Translations under genes and position numbers: made by a program
DNA from: Peribacillus simplex
GTDB taxonomy: Bacteria > Bacillota > Bacilli > Bacillales > DSM-1321
DNA length: 64,000 bases
NCBI RefSeq assembly: GCF_030123325.1
Contig: NZ_CP126106.1
Span: 3,934,001 to 3,998,000, forward strand
Direction: 5' to 3'
Notes under the pieces: generated by a model
Told to the model about the DNA's origin: nothing
The model's database searches: none
What the model saw: the letters and a program-made list of their open reading frames with translations, nothing else
Shown: positions 1 to 8,070 of the stretch, one piece after another
Numbering within the stretch: the first letter of the stretch is position 1
Layout: each line of letters begins with the position of its first letter

Positions 1-915
1 TTCCCCGGCATGGTTTTTATACAATTCATCGGCATTTTCAAGTTTCGTACGGTGAATATTCAATTCATTCGAAAGGTAGCAAGTCAATGAACGCCTTCCG
101 CCTGAGACATAGTCCAACCGGGCCAACCCTCCGAAAAATAGCGTCTGCGCTTCATTCAGTTGGTACACTCTCGGCTTGATTTCCTTTTTCGGCATGATCA
201 CCTTGAAGTCCCGCTTGTCCACATAATGAGCCATTTGATGATGATTAATGATTCCAGGTGTATCGATCAATGCCTTTTCATCATCCAAAGGAATTTCGAT
301 CATATCCAAGGTAGTCCCAGGGAAATGGGAAGTCGTGATGATATCACTTTCTCCGCTCACTTCTTTTATAAGCCGGTTGATGAAAGTCGATTTCCCTACA
401 TTCGTACAGCCCACCACATAGACATCTTTACCTTTGCGATACCGCTCGATCGCATCAGCCGCTTCAAGTATGTGCTTTCCCTTTTCCGCACTGACAAGCA
501 GGACATCAACCGGGTTAAGACCCAATTCCTTGGACGATTGCTTCATCCAATTGATCAACTTGTTCGTTTTTACGGATTTAGGCAATAAATCAACCTTATT
601 TCCAATCAGAAGAACATCATTTCTTCCTACAAATCGATGCAGGCCAGGCAGCCAGCTTCCATTGAAATCAAATATATCGACGATCTTGACGATTAAAGAG
701 TCGGTTTCGCCCACTTTATTCAAGATTTTCAAGAAGTCATCGTCTGTTAAGGAAACATCCTGAACTTCGTTATAATGTTTCAATTTAAAGCAGCGCTGAC
801 AAACGATGGTCTCCTTTTCCAGAGCTGATTTAGGGGCAAAGCCCAATTCCTTCGGATCTTCAGTCTGGACCTTCACACCGCAGCCGATGCACACTAATTC
901 TTGATGATTATTCAA
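1..915 (-). CDS. yqeH: Ribosome biogenesis GTPase YqeH (C-terminal part outside window)
   Basis: Circularly permuted GTPase needed for 30S subunit assembly in Bacillus (family knowledge). The visible 305 codons start at a TTG with GGAGG seven bases upstream. They carry an N-terminal zinc-finger-like pair of Cys motifs (CIGC near residue 9, CQRC near 40), then the G4 motif NKVD near residue 106 before the P-loop GCTNVGKST near 165; this order is the signature of circular permutation. The start codon overlaps the yqeG stop (TTGA), so translation is probably coupled. The reading frame is open to the left edge; the family is about 366 residues, so roughly 60 are missing. Confidence 0.95.
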   Translation of the reverse strand, partial: MNNHQELVCIGCGVKVQTEDPKELGFAPKSALEKETIVCQRCFKLKHYNEVQDVSLTDDDFLKILNKVGETDSLIVKIVDIFDFNGSWLPGLHRFVGRNDVLLIGNKVDLLPKSVKTNKLINWMKQSSKELGLNPVDVLLVSAEKGKHILEAADAIERYRKGKDVYVVGCTNVGKSTFINRLIKEVSGESDIITTSHFPGTTLDMIEIPLDDEKALIDTPGIINHHQMAHYVDKRDFKVIMPKKEIKPRVYQLNEAQTLFFGGLARLDYVSGGRRSLTCYLSNELNIHRTKLENADELYKNHAGE

Positions 916-1433
916 TTGTGATCCTCCCATTCTATCATTCCTTTTCGTTTAAAAAACGCCATGATCTTTCTTTCAAAATAACGATTGATCCTCGTTCTGA
1001 ATTCGTCGGTTTGCGCTACTGGGAGCACTAAGATCGTATGAAACCCGCCTCTGTTCCCTCCCAATACATCCGTCAATAACTGATCGCCGATTACCACCGT
1101 TTCTTCCAGTTTCAATCCCATTGCCTTTCGGGCTTTATGGAAAGCTCTTGCCATCGGTTTTCTGGCCTGGAAGATAAACGGAATGTGAAGCGGATCGGAA
1201 AAAGCCCGAACCCGATTTTCATTATTATTGGACACAATCGTCACTAAAATCCCATGATCCCGCATATTGTCGAACCATTTGATTAAATCGGGGGTGGCAG
1301 TTGGCCTGTCCCATTCAACGAGGGTATTATCCAAATCGGTAATGACTCCCTTTATCCCTCTTTTTTTCAATTCTTGAGGATCTATATTAAAAATGCTTTT
1401 AACATGTTCACTCGGCAAAAATAATTTAAGCAT
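912..1433 (-). CDS. yqeG: YqeG family HAD IIIA-type phosphatase
   Basis: Small HAD-superfamily phosphatase of 173 residues, normally found directly before yqeH as here. HAD motif I is visible as DLDNTL at residues 33-38, with a Thr/Ser-containing motif II region around SNNNEN (about residue 69) and the acidic motif GDQLLTDVLGGN near residue 117. The ATG is preceded by GAGGTG at five bases. Its substrate is not established. It overlaps yqeH by four bases and the two surely form one transcription unit. Confidence 0.93.
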   Translation of the reverse strand: MLKLFLPSEHVKSIFNIDPQELKKRGIKGVITDLDNTLVEWDRPTATPDLIKWFDNMRDHGILVTIVSNNNENRVRAFSDPLHIPFIFQARKPMARAFHKARKAMGLKLEETVVIGDQLLTDVLGGNRGGFHTILVLPVAQTDEFRTRINRYFERKIMAFFKRKGMIEWEDHN

Positions 1434-1664
1434 ATTGACACCTCTATATTTTCGTTAAAATTTACCGTCTCCATCATATCGAATTTTCAGCACACTTTCA
1501 AAAAAAATTAGGAAAGAAGGGCTGACGGTAAAGAAACATCATAATGTATGTTCTCTGATATGGAAAGGCATTTTTTATTAAATAATGGGAAATTTGCAGG
1601 CAGACCATAACCAAAGAACTAATTATTCATAAAAGATTTCGACAAAAATTTCATTTATTCAATC

Positions 1665-1763
1665 TGTGGATAACTTTACTAACATTTTCCATACTGACAT
1701 GCACCATTTCGCTCACCTTGTAAACAACTTAACCACAAGTTATCCACTTTTAGCTGTGGATAA
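1665..1763. promoter_or_regulatory. Cluster of DnaA boxes upstream of sda
   Basis: Three near-consensus DnaA boxes are seen: TGTGGATAA at 1665-1673, TTATCCACT at 1740-1748 and TGTGGATAA at 1755-1763. A weaker TTAACCACA is at 1729-1737. In B. subtilis DnaA binding controls sda transcription, linking replication status to sporulation. Placement just before the sda promoter supports the same control here. Confidence 0.85.
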
Positions 1764-1771
1764 CAGAACGA

Positions 1772-1800
1772 TTGTTCTCCACGTTTATTTCTGATACAGT
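1772..1800 (+). promoter_or_regulatory. Probable sigma-A promoter of sda (extended -10)
   Basis: A -35-like TTGTTC at 1772-1777 is followed after 17 bases by TACAGT at 1795-1800. A TG one base before the -10 makes it an extended -10. It sits just downstream of the DnaA boxes, which would let DnaA act on it directly. Called by eye only. Confidence 0.55.
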
Positions 1801-1898
1801 AGGGGTACATCAAGGAAGACTTATCAATATATGCAAGTAAGCACCAAATTATTCCTCGTAATCCCTACTGGAGGTGAGCAGCCGCAAATGGCGTTCTG

Positions 1899-2039
1899 AT
1901 GCAAAAACTATCTGATGACCTGTTGCTTGAATCCTATTTTAAAGCACAGAATTTAAAGTTGAGTACCGATTTCATCCGCCTCATAGAAACGGAAATTCAT
2001 CGAAGATCCCTGACACATAAAATCCGATCAATATTCTAA
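1899..2039 (+). CDS. sda: Sporulation checkpoint inhibitor Sda
   Basis: Antikinase of 46 residues that blocks the sporulation kinase KinA when replication is perturbed (known for B. subtilis Sda). The sequence follows the family closely: N-terminal KLSDDLLLESYFKA, then a second helix with DFIRLIETEIHRRSL, forming the helical hairpin that binds the kinase. The ribosome site GGAGGTGA (1870-1877) is too far from this ATG (more than 20 bases). It is well placed for an out-of-frame ATG at 1888 that opens a three-codon frame (Met-Ala-Phe-stop) whose TGA overlaps the sda ATG. Translation may therefore be coupled to this mini-ORF. Confidence 0.93.
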   Translation: MQKLSDDLLLESYFKAQNLKLSTDFIRLIETEIHRRSLTHKIRSIF

Positions 2040-2052
2040 TATGAAATACATA

Positions 2053-2080
2053 GGCTGACATCAAATGTCAGCCTCTTATT
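2053..2080 (+). terminator. Rho-independent terminator after sda
   Basis: Perfect nine-base stem GGCTGACAT / ATGTCAGCC around a three-base loop, followed by a T-rich stretch. It lies between the convergent sda and psd genes. Confidence 0.8.
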
Positions 2081-2091
2081 TTCATTTGAAG

Positions 2092-2877
2092 TTAGACGGC
2101 TCTCATGAATCCGATTGTTTCACCAACACGGACATCAGCGGGAATCGATATGTTTCCTTCAAGTTCAAAACTTCCTTTTTCAAAAAGAAGCACCACTGTG
2201 GAACCGAAGCTGAAATAAGAAAATTCCTGTCCTTTTTCCAATTCATCCGATTCATCAGTAATGACGATCGAATTTATGAACATGGCACCGACTTTCACCA
2301 TTGCCAGACTTCCCGCTTCATTTTGAAGTTCGGTTATTGTCCGGTAATTTTTTGATAAAGGCTCTTTTCCATATTTCATCCCCCATTTATTGACGGGGTA
2401 CGATTTCCTTCCAAGGGTCCAACGTTTGACCACTGAACCCTTGATTGGTGCATGGATCCTATGGTAATGACTCGGGCTTAAGTACAGCACGAGATATTTG
2501 CCCCCTAAGTACTTTTCCAAAAAAAGCTCATCCCCCAGCATTTCCTCCATTGAATATACCTTTCCCTTAACGACGATATTTTTATCAGCACGTATCTCCC
2601 CTGAATCCTCAAGAACACCGTCCACGGGACAAGCTACCGCAGAAGGAACTGCCGTAATCGGCCTGGCATCCGCCTTTAACTGCCTGGTAAATAGCTCGTG
2701 CAGGTTAGTATAAGCTTTTACCTCCTTACCAAATTCCTGTTGATTAAGATTGAATGTTTTTACATAAAGTAAAATTAAAGGCCTGCTCCAGCGAGATTGG
2801 CTAAAATGCTTTAATAAACCTGATGAATACTGACCATTCGTCAGTTCAATAAGAATGCGATACAAAGACTGAAACAA
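2092..2877 (-). CDS. psd: Phosphatidylserine decarboxylase proenzyme
   Basis: Makes phosphatidylethanolamine from phosphatidylserine at the membrane, using a pyruvoyl group formed by self-cleavage. The cleavage site GST is present as FGST with the future pyruvoyl Ser near residue 226, the same variant as I recall for B. subtilis Psd. HYHR and SPVDG-like motifs (here CPVDG) are also present. I place the start at a TTG at 2877 because GGAGTGG lies six bases before it and the N-terminus then matches the family; a TTG at 2892 lacks a site. About 261 residues. It is divergent from pssA, which makes its substrate. Confidence 0.93.
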   Translation of the reverse strand: MFQSLYRILIELTNGQYSSGLLKHFSQSRWSRPLILLYVKTFNLNQQEFGKEVKAYTNLHELFTRQLKADARPITAVPSAVACPVDGVLEDSGEIRADKNIVVKGKVYSMEEMLGDELFLEKYLGGKYLVLYLSPSHYHRIHAPIKGSVVKRWTLGRKSYPVNKWGMKYGKEPLSKNYRTITELQNEAGSLAMVKVGAMFINSIVITDESDELEKGQEFSYFSFGSTVVLLFEKGSFELEGNISIPADVRVGETIGFMRAV

Positions 2878-3013
2878 ATAAAACCACTCCAAATTGTAAA
2901 ATTATTCTAAAATTCTCTTGCATAAATTGTGTTAAGTAAAATATTATTATATAATAAATACTTATGTTTCCTATATATTGTTTTAATTTGTTTCATTTGA
3001 AAGGAGGGAAAAG

Positions 3014-3553
3014 ATGTTTTTATTACACGCCCTAGATCAAACCATTAAAAAAGTGAAAACACAAACAGCAAATATACTTACTTTAATCAATTTATCCCTT
3101 GGTGGATTTGCGATAATTGCCGTAATGCACGGCCAATTGAATTTAAGCCTGCTATTAATTTTCCTGGCTGCCCTTGCAGATCGCTTTGACGGTATGGTTG
3201 CACGGAAATTCAACATTGAATCGGAATTGGGTAAGCAACTTGATTCGATGTGTGACATCATATCCTTTGGTGTCGCACCAGCTCTATTATTATACCAAGG
3301 AATATTAATAGAATTCGGAGCACCTGGCACACTCTTCACGGTTTTCTATATTGGCTGTGGCGCATTTCGTCTCGCCCGCTTCAATATAAGTGAAAGCAAT
3401 GGATACTTTACAGGAGTGCCAATTACGGTTGCGGGCTGCATCGCTACTTTAAGTTATCTAGCCATCCCGTATTTCCATCCGGTCTTTTTCTTATCCCTCA
3501 TGATTATATTATCATTACTTATGGTCAGTCCATTTAAACTGAAGAAAGTTTAA
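3014..3553 (+). CDS. pssA: CDP-diacylglycerol-serine O-phosphatidyltransferase
   Basis: Integral membrane enzyme that makes phosphatidylserine from CDP-diacylglycerol and serine; Psd then decarboxylates it. The CDP-alcohol phosphatidyltransferase motif is complete between residues 56 and 81 (D..DG..AR........G...D...D). Several hydrophobic segments flank it. 179 residues, usual for Bacillus. The ATG follows a strong AAGGAGGG site. pssA and psd are back to back and share about 135 bases of upstream DNA, whereas in B. subtilis they lie in one operon. Confidence 0.95.
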   Translation: MFLLHALDQTIKKVKTQTANILTLINLSLGGFAIIAVMHGQLNLSLLLIFLAALADRFDGMVARKFNIESELGKQLDSMCDIISFGVAPALLLYQGILIEFGAPGTLFTVFYIGCGAFRLARFNISESNGYFTGVPITVAGCIATLSYLAIPYFHPVFFLSLMIILSLLMVSPFKLKKV

Positions 3554-3562
3554 ATAAGAAAG

Positions 3563-3594
3563 GCGGATGTCCTAAACCGGACATCCGCTTTTTT
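3563..3594 (+). terminator. Rho-independent terminator after pssA
   Basis: Ten-base perfect stem GCGGATGTCC / GGACATCCGC with a six-base loop, followed by six T residues. Confidence 0.92.
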
Positions 3595-3620
3595 CGTTCA
3601 TATTCCATCCGAAACCCTTC

Positions 3621-5411
3621 TTAAGCTTTTCGGACTAGGGGGTCGGTCAAACGCAAGAATTCTTCTACATCCTCCATACAGGCATTGACCGCTTCTTCCC
3701 AAAAATCCCGGGTCTTCAAATCGACGCCCAAATGCTTCTCCGCCAAATCCTCGACCATCATGGAACCGGTATCCTTTAATAGAGCGATATATTTTTCTTC
3801 GAATCCTGCTGGTTCTTTCAGGGCATTCGCGTATATGCCTAATGAGAATAAATATCCGAATGTGTACGGAAAATTATAAAATGGTACACCAGTAATATAA
3901 AAATGGAGCTTTGAAGCCCAAAACGTTGGATTATAATCACTTAAAGCATCGCCATACGCTTCTTTTTGTGCATCGACCATCAGTTCATTCAACCGTTCGG
4001 CACTGACATAACCTTGTTTCCTCTCATCATAAAACCTTGTTTCGAATAAGTAGCGGGCATGGATATTCATCAATAATGCCACGGAACGCTGAATTTTATC
4101 TTCTAAAAGCACCAGTTTTTCTTCCTCACTGGCCGCTTCCTTCACAGCTGCATCCGCAACGACCATCTCAGCAAAAGTAGAAGCGGTTTCAGCCACATTC
4201 ATGGCATATGACCGATTCAACGGATGGATATCCCTCATCGCATATGAATGGAATGCATGTCCCAATTCATGGGCCAATGTCGATACATTGGATGGTGTGC
4301 CCGAATACGTCATGAAAATTCTTGACTGCTTATTTAATGGAAAGCCGGTACAAAAACCGCCTGGTCTCTTACCTGGTCTGTCCTCCGCTTCAATCCAGCT
4401 GTCTTCAAACGCTTTTTGGGTGAAGTTTGCTAATTGAGACCCGAACTTAGAGAATTGCTGTATGATGAAGTCTGCACCTTCTTGATAATCCATTACTTTG
4501 GACTCTGCTGTAACCGCGAGCGGTGCGTCCAAATCCGCCCAACTTAATTTATCCAAATCCAGTAACTCTGCTTTCCTTTCTAAAAACCTCACAAGCGGCT
4601 CCTTATGATCGGCAATTACATTCCACATGCTTTCGAGGGTTTCTTTTTTCATCCTCCCTATTTCAAGAGGCTCTTTCAAAATATCATCCCAGCCCCGTTT
4701 TTCATTCACACTGAGGCGAAATCCGGCCAAGTGGTTCAAAGTCCGGGCAAAAAGGTCACTTTTTTCCTCCCAAGCCTGTTCCCACGCAGTAAATAATTCT
4801 TTCCGGGTCCTTTCATCGGGATCGGAAAATTTATTCGCTGCTTGGCCAACAGAAAGCTTTTCACCCTTATAAGGGATGGTCATCGAACCGACGATCGTAT
4901 CATACATTTGGCTCCAACCTTCGAAACCATCCATGGCCAATTGGGTGATTAATGATTCTTCCTTCACGGAAAGCTTTTCCTTTGCCTTTTCCCGACGTTC
5001 ATTCAATACGAATCCCAATTCATTCAATGGTTCTTTTTCGAGGATTTTATTAAAGAAAGCATCATCAAGCTGTATCAACTTTTCATCCAGCTTGCTTAAC
5101 ACCATTTTTAGTGAAGCGACTATTTTCATTTGTTTGATCCGCAGCTGACCAGCCTTTTTATCCTGTGCATTTTGAGCTTCCAGGCAGCCAATGAATGCAC
5201 TTGCCTGTGTGGATTTCATATTTGTATTTTTAAAAAGATCAAATGCCTGGATTAAACGGTTTTCATCATTTCCTTCTGGATTGATATTGCTTACAATTCG
5301 GTCTAATTCTTTTACCTCGCCGTTAATTTCATCTAAAAAAATCAGGAACTCCTTAGAAGAGCTTCCTCCTTTAAAAAAGATATCCAAATCCCACGTCAAA
5401 GAATATCCCAT
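3621..5411 (-). CDS. M3 family oligoendopeptidase
   Basis: Zinc metallopeptidase of the PepF/M3B type that cuts short peptides in the cytosol; likely the YusX-like branch in Bacillus. The HEXXH zinc motif is HELGHAFHS near residue 380 of 596. It is preceded by the M3 context (STLAHELGH) and followed by the usual downstream Glu region. I chose the ATG at 5411 because AAGGGGG lies nine bases upstream; the upstream in-frame ATG at 5444 has no such site. Stands alone between pssA and a small membrane gene. Confidence 0.9.
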   Translation of the reverse strand: MGYSLTWDLDIFFKGGSSSKEFLIFLDEINGEVKELDRIVSNINPEGNDENRLIQAFDLFKNTNMKSTQASAFIGCLEAQNAQDKKAGQLRIKQMKIVASLKMVLSKLDEKLIQLDDAFFNKILEKEPLNELGFVLNERREKAKEKLSVKEESLITQLAMDGFEGWSQMYDTIVGSMTIPYKGEKLSVGQAANKFSDPDERTRKELFTAWEQAWEEKSDLFARTLNHLAGFRLSVNEKRGWDDILKEPLEIGRMKKETLESMWNVIADHKEPLVRFLERKAELLDLDKLSWADLDAPLAVTAESKVMDYQEGADFIIQQFSKFGSQLANFTQKAFEDSWIEAEDRPGKRPGGFCTGFPLNKQSRIFMTYSGTPSNVSTLAHELGHAFHSYAMRDIHPLNRSYAMNVAETASTFAEMVVADAAVKEAASEEEKLVLLEDKIQRSVALLMNIHARYLFETRFYDERKQGYVSAERLNELMVDAQKEAYGDALSDYNPTFWASKLHFYITGVPFYNFPYTFGYLFSLGIYANALKEPAGFEEKYIALLKDTGSMMVEDLAEKHLGVDLKTRDFWEEAVNACMEDVEEFLRLTDPLVRKA

Positions 5412-5573
5412 ACTAAATTGCCCCCTTTTTATCACTAATCCCATTATAGAGGTAAATTCAATATTTTTCTAATTAAAAGGAATTTTCAGTATTTTGTCGG
5501 AACTTTTTTCTATATCCCAGATTAAAAGCATGTTATGATGTATATATTCTTGGGAAAGGGGCGGTTGATTCAT

Positions 5574-5876
5574 ATGAAATTCTTCATTCACATGTCTGCC
5601 ATCATCTTGCTCCTTTGGACACTGCCCATACAGTTCCATCATCATGCACAGCAGCTAACCATTGAGGAACATACCGATGTTCACCATTGGGATAAGGCCG
5701 ACAAGAAACAGCCTTTCGTGCCTTCCTTTAGTACCTGGCAAACACTTATCATCATTCTCTTTTTCGAATTTTCCATTTTGAGTTTTCTTTATTTTCACTC
5801 AAATCTTCGCCGACGATATCTTAGCCCTGTTTTTTTCCAGGCGAATTACGTAGCCTTACGCTCTGACATTTTATAA
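5574..5876 (+). CDS. Small two-helix membrane protein, unknown
   Basis: I do not recognise this 100-residue protein. It has an N-terminal hydrophobic helix (residues about 4-18), a His-rich middle (HHH, HH), a second hydrophobic helix (about 52-68) and a basic stretch RRR after it, so it probably spans the membrane twice. An AAAGGGG site lies about 13 bases before the ATG; a TTG at 5565 is an alternative start. It is followed after 24 bases by another tiny membrane gene, suggesting a pair. Confidence 0.6.
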   Translation: MKFFIHMSAIILLLWTLPIQFHHHAQQLTIEEHTDVHHWDKADKKQPFVPSFSTWQTLIIILFFEFSILSFLYFHSNLRRRYLSPVFFQANYVALRSDIL

Positions 5877-5900
5877 AAAAAAAATGGAGGAGTGATTCAT

Positions 5901-6017
5901 ATGTGGTTTCGCTTTATTATGATAGGGATCTTATCTTTAACCGCTTCACGCATGTTCCTTTTTCAGGGAATCGAGATTTATCACGCTTTTGCAGATATGA
6001 TCAGAAATAAATATTAA
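5901..6017 (+). CDS. 38-residue membrane peptide, unknown
   Basis: Short open frame with an excellent GGAGGAG site eight bases before ATG. The product is one hydrophobic segment (WFRFIMIGILSLTASRMF) plus a short polar tail. It ends directly before a strong hairpin terminator shared with sigK. The good translation signals, not homology, support it. Confidence 0.55.
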   Translation: MWFRFIMIGILSLTASRMFLFQGIEIYHAFADMIRNKY

Positions 6018-6050
6018 AAAAAGAGTGCGGGGAAATTTTCCCGCACTCTC
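6017..6050 (-). terminator. Bidirectional terminator between sigK and the small membrane gene
   Basis: Stem AGAGTGCGGG / CCCGCACTCT with an A-run on the left, which reads as a T-run for minus-strand sigK transcripts. It may also stop the plus-strand pair. Confidence 0.88.
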
Positions 6051-6067
6051 TTTGCCTTTTCACATTC

Positions 6068-6790
6068 CTATCCTTTGGCTTTCTTTTCCTTCTCTTTTTC
6101 TGCTCTGTAAAATTCGTGGAACATCTTCATTAAGGCACGTTTTTCGATCCTTGATACATAACTGCGGGAAATCCCTAGCTCTTTAGCGATTTCCCTCTGG
6201 GTTTTTTCCTTTTTCAAATCCAGTCCGAACCTGCCTACAATGACTTCCTTTTCGCGTTCATCCAAAATATCAATATACTTCTTCACTTTTTCAATTTCCA
6301 TATTGAGCTGAATCGTATCGATGACATCTTCCGATTCCGATTTCAGTACATCGATTAAACTGATTTCATTCCCTTCTTTATCTTGACCGATCGGATCATG
6401 CAGGGAAATATCTTTCTTCGTTTTCTTTGTCGCCCGTAAATGCATCAAGATCTCATTCTCAATGCATCGCGCCGCATATGTGGCCAGCTTCGTACCCTTC
6501 CCATCCGAATAACTCTCAATGGCCTTTATCAAACCAATTGTCCCAATCGAAATCAGATCCTCTGTATCTTCGCCCGTATTCTCGAATTTCTTGACGATAT
6601 GGGCAACAAGTCTGAGATTATGTTCGATCAGGATGTTACGCGCATCACCGTCTCCCTCGCTCATTAGCTTCAGATATCTCTTTTCATCCTGAGATGACAA
6701 GGGCTGGGGAAAAGCGTTGTTTTTCACATAGGAAACGAAGAAGTAAAATTCTTTGATAATATAACCGACAACTGTAAGTATTCCGGGCAT
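6068..6790 (-). CDS. sigK: RNA polymerase sigma factor sigma-K precursor
   Basis: Late mother-cell sigma factor. The 20-residue hydrophobic pro-sequence (MPGILTVVGY...FFVS) ends exactly where mature sigma-K begins (YVKNNAFPQPLS), the site cut by SpoIVFB. Region 2 (NLRLVAHIVKKFENTGE) and region 4 with its helix-turn-helix (REIAKELGISRSYVSRIEKRAL) are complete. 240 residues, so the gene is uninterrupted: no skin element. I use the ATG at 6790 because a GGGGG-containing site precedes it and it gives the correct pro-sequence; upstream in-frame starts would lengthen it by up to 25 residues. Confidence 0.96.
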   Translation of the reverse strand: MPGILTVVGYIIKEFYFFVSYVKNNAFPQPLSSQDEKRYLKLMSEGDGDARNILIEHNLRLVAHIVKKFENTGEDTEDLISIGTIGLIKAIESYSDGKGTKLATYAARCIENEILMHLRATKKTKKDISLHDPIGQDKEGNEISLIDVLKSESEDVIDTIQLNMEIEKVKKYIDILDEREKEVIVGRFGLDLKKEKTQREIAKELGISRSYVSRIEKRALMKMFHEFYRAEKEKEKKAKG

Positions 6791-6984
6791 TGGTTCCATC
6801 CCCCGTTTCTTTGGCTTCCCTATTTCATACCTATGCAACAGTGGGCTTGTTCGTGTCTGTCCCACTAAAAAGAAATAATGAATGGTGTAAAATGATCAAA
6901 CCTCCTGGTTGTATTCCCAAACGAACGAAGGAAAATGTTCATATAATGATAGGGAATTTTTTAGGGAAAGGGGGTTTTTTTACG

Positions 6985-7173
6985 ATGGTATATAACTATG
7001 GACCATACGGATGCAGCTATGGTTATCCGGCTCCTGCGCCTTGTTATGCAGGGTCCGGCTACGGCTTTGGTTATGGCCTGTTTATTGTCCTCCTGATTTT
7101 ATTGCTCATTTTCGGGTTTTGGTGGTTGCCGGGATGTGGATTGGGTTTTGGAGGTTCAGGTCCGTGCTGCTGA
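6985..7173 (+). CDS. Small Gly/Tyr/Cys-rich membrane protein, YjcZ-like
   Basis: 62 residues: an N-terminal Tyr/Gly/Pro/Cys-rich stretch, a single hydrophobic helix (LFIVLLILLLIFGFWWL), then GCGLGFGG and a CC end. This layout resembles the YjcZ-type small sporulation proteins of Bacillus, but I am not certain of the family. AAAGGGGG lies about ten bases before the ATG. Divergent from sigK and followed by a clear terminator. A role in spores is inferred from composition and position. Confidence 0.65.
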   Translation: MVYNYGPYGCSYGYPAPAPCYAGSGYGFGYGLFIVLLILLLIFGFWWLPGCGLGFGGSGPCC

Positions 7174-7187
7174 TACAGGCAAAGAAA

Positions 7188-7214
7188 AAAACTCGGCCCG
7201 AGTGCCGAGTTTTC
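7188..7214 (+). terminator. Terminator after the Gly/Tyr/Cys-rich gene
   Basis: Ten-base stem AAAACTCGGC / GCCGAGTTTT around a six-base loop, ending in T residues. Confidence 0.88.
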
Positions 7215-7226
7215 CCATTTACATAT

Positions 7227-7391
7227 TCACTTCCAACGTTGCAGTTCCGAGTTAAGCAGCGTCATAACCATTAATCGCCATACCCTCACTTCATCATGTT
7301 TCCAATAGCCTTTTTCCGCTGTATACCATGACGATGCTTTTAGATGCACCGGCAGATCCGTTAGCCGGTATCCTTCTCCTGCCAATAACAA
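7227..7391 (-). CDS. Small protein of 54 residues, unknown
   Basis: TTG-start frame with AAAGGAGAG five to six bases upstream. The product has Trp/Tyr/His-rich polar sequence (KASSWYTAEKGYWKHDEV) and ends ELQRWK. A stronger site (AAGGTGGAGG) about 50 bases further upstream opens a separate 21-codon frame that overlaps its start, so this could be a coupled pair or a frame disrupted near the 5' end. Not recognised. It lies downstream of yrzI with no terminator between, so the two may be cotranscribed. Confidence 0.5.
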   Translation of the reverse strand: MLLAGEGYRLTDLPVHLKASSWYTAEKGYWKHDEVRVWRLMVMTLLNSELQRWK

Positions 7392-7483
7392 CGCTTCTCT
7401 CCTTTTACATATAACAAGTTCAACATATTAACCTCCACCTTTCTTAATTTTTTTTTGAACGGAATACCAACCTCGTATATTTT

Positions 7484-7624
7484 TTAGAAAAAAGGACGAT
7501 GTTTCAGCGCTTTATCTAGATGTTCTTCTCGAATCTTGTGGATTCTCTCCTGTTGCAAACATTCCTCGGCAGTCATTTTTTTCATTTTAATCGTGATTGT
7601 GAAAAAAAGCATATTCAGTGTCAT
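7484..7624 (-). CDS. yrzI: YrzI family small protein
   Basis: 46 residues with the family opening MTLNMLFFTITIKMKKM: a short hydrophobic beta-rich N-terminus followed by a charged tail. A consensus AAAGGAGGTGA site precedes the ATG. YrzI-type genes occur as small, often multi-copy sporulation-associated genes in Bacillus; function is unknown. Confidence 0.85.
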   Translation of the reverse strand: MTLNMLFFTITIKMKKMTAEECLQQERIHKIREEHLDKALKHRPFF

Positions 7625-7660
7625 AATATCACCTCCTTTAAGGGAGCGGCCCAACAAAAA

Positions 7661-7698
7661 GGCATAAAAAGGCCGCAGAAAGTTACTTCCTCCTGCGG
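7661..7698 (-). terminator. Second of two tandem terminators before yrzI
   Basis: On the minus strand the stem CCGCAG / CTGCGG is followed by CCTTTTTATG. It shares the GCGGCCTTTTTAT end with the neighbour at 7709-7752, pointing to local duplication. Confidence 0.7.
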
Positions 7699-7708
7699 GA
7701 TTTTTCAG

Positions 7709-7752
7709 AAAATATAAAAAGGCCGCAGGATAAAACACTTCTCCCTGCGGCC
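7709..7752 (-). terminator. Terminator after the 31-residue peptide gene
   Basis: Nine-base perfect stem GGCCGCAGG / CCTGCGGCC followed by TTTTTATATTTT on the minus strand. Confidence 0.88.
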
Positions 7753-7786
7753 GTTATGTCTGAATGATTAATAAAGCCAAATTGCT

Positions 7787-7882
7787 TTAGAAATATTCCG
7801 CTTGGCACAGGTCGAATTTTATGTGATTGTCATTTGAAACGGACGGGCTGATTGCGACGGCTCCATGTAGATACAATGTCAT
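7787..7882 (-). CDS. 31-residue peptide, unknown
   Basis: Very short frame with a consensus AAAGGAGGTC site six bases before ATG and its own terminator downstream. The product (MTLYLHGAVAISPSV..., ending QAEYF) shares the MTL opening with YrzI but is otherwise different. The quality of the signals argues that it is translated; no function can be assigned. Confidence 0.5.
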   Translation of the reverse strand: MTLYLHGAVAISPSVSNDNHIKFDLCQAEYF

Positions 7883-8070
7883 TTTCTTCGACCTCCTTTG
7901 GAATATTTTTTATTACTTGGTAAGTATATCCACAAATTCGATATTTGTAAACGGCTTTTGCCTATTTATTTGAAAATTTCGATCTTTTTACCCATTTTCA
8001 AGGGCCATTATTACCTAAAGAGGCAAGCAGAATGATAAATCTGCCCCTATTGGGCAACAACGTTAGAAAC

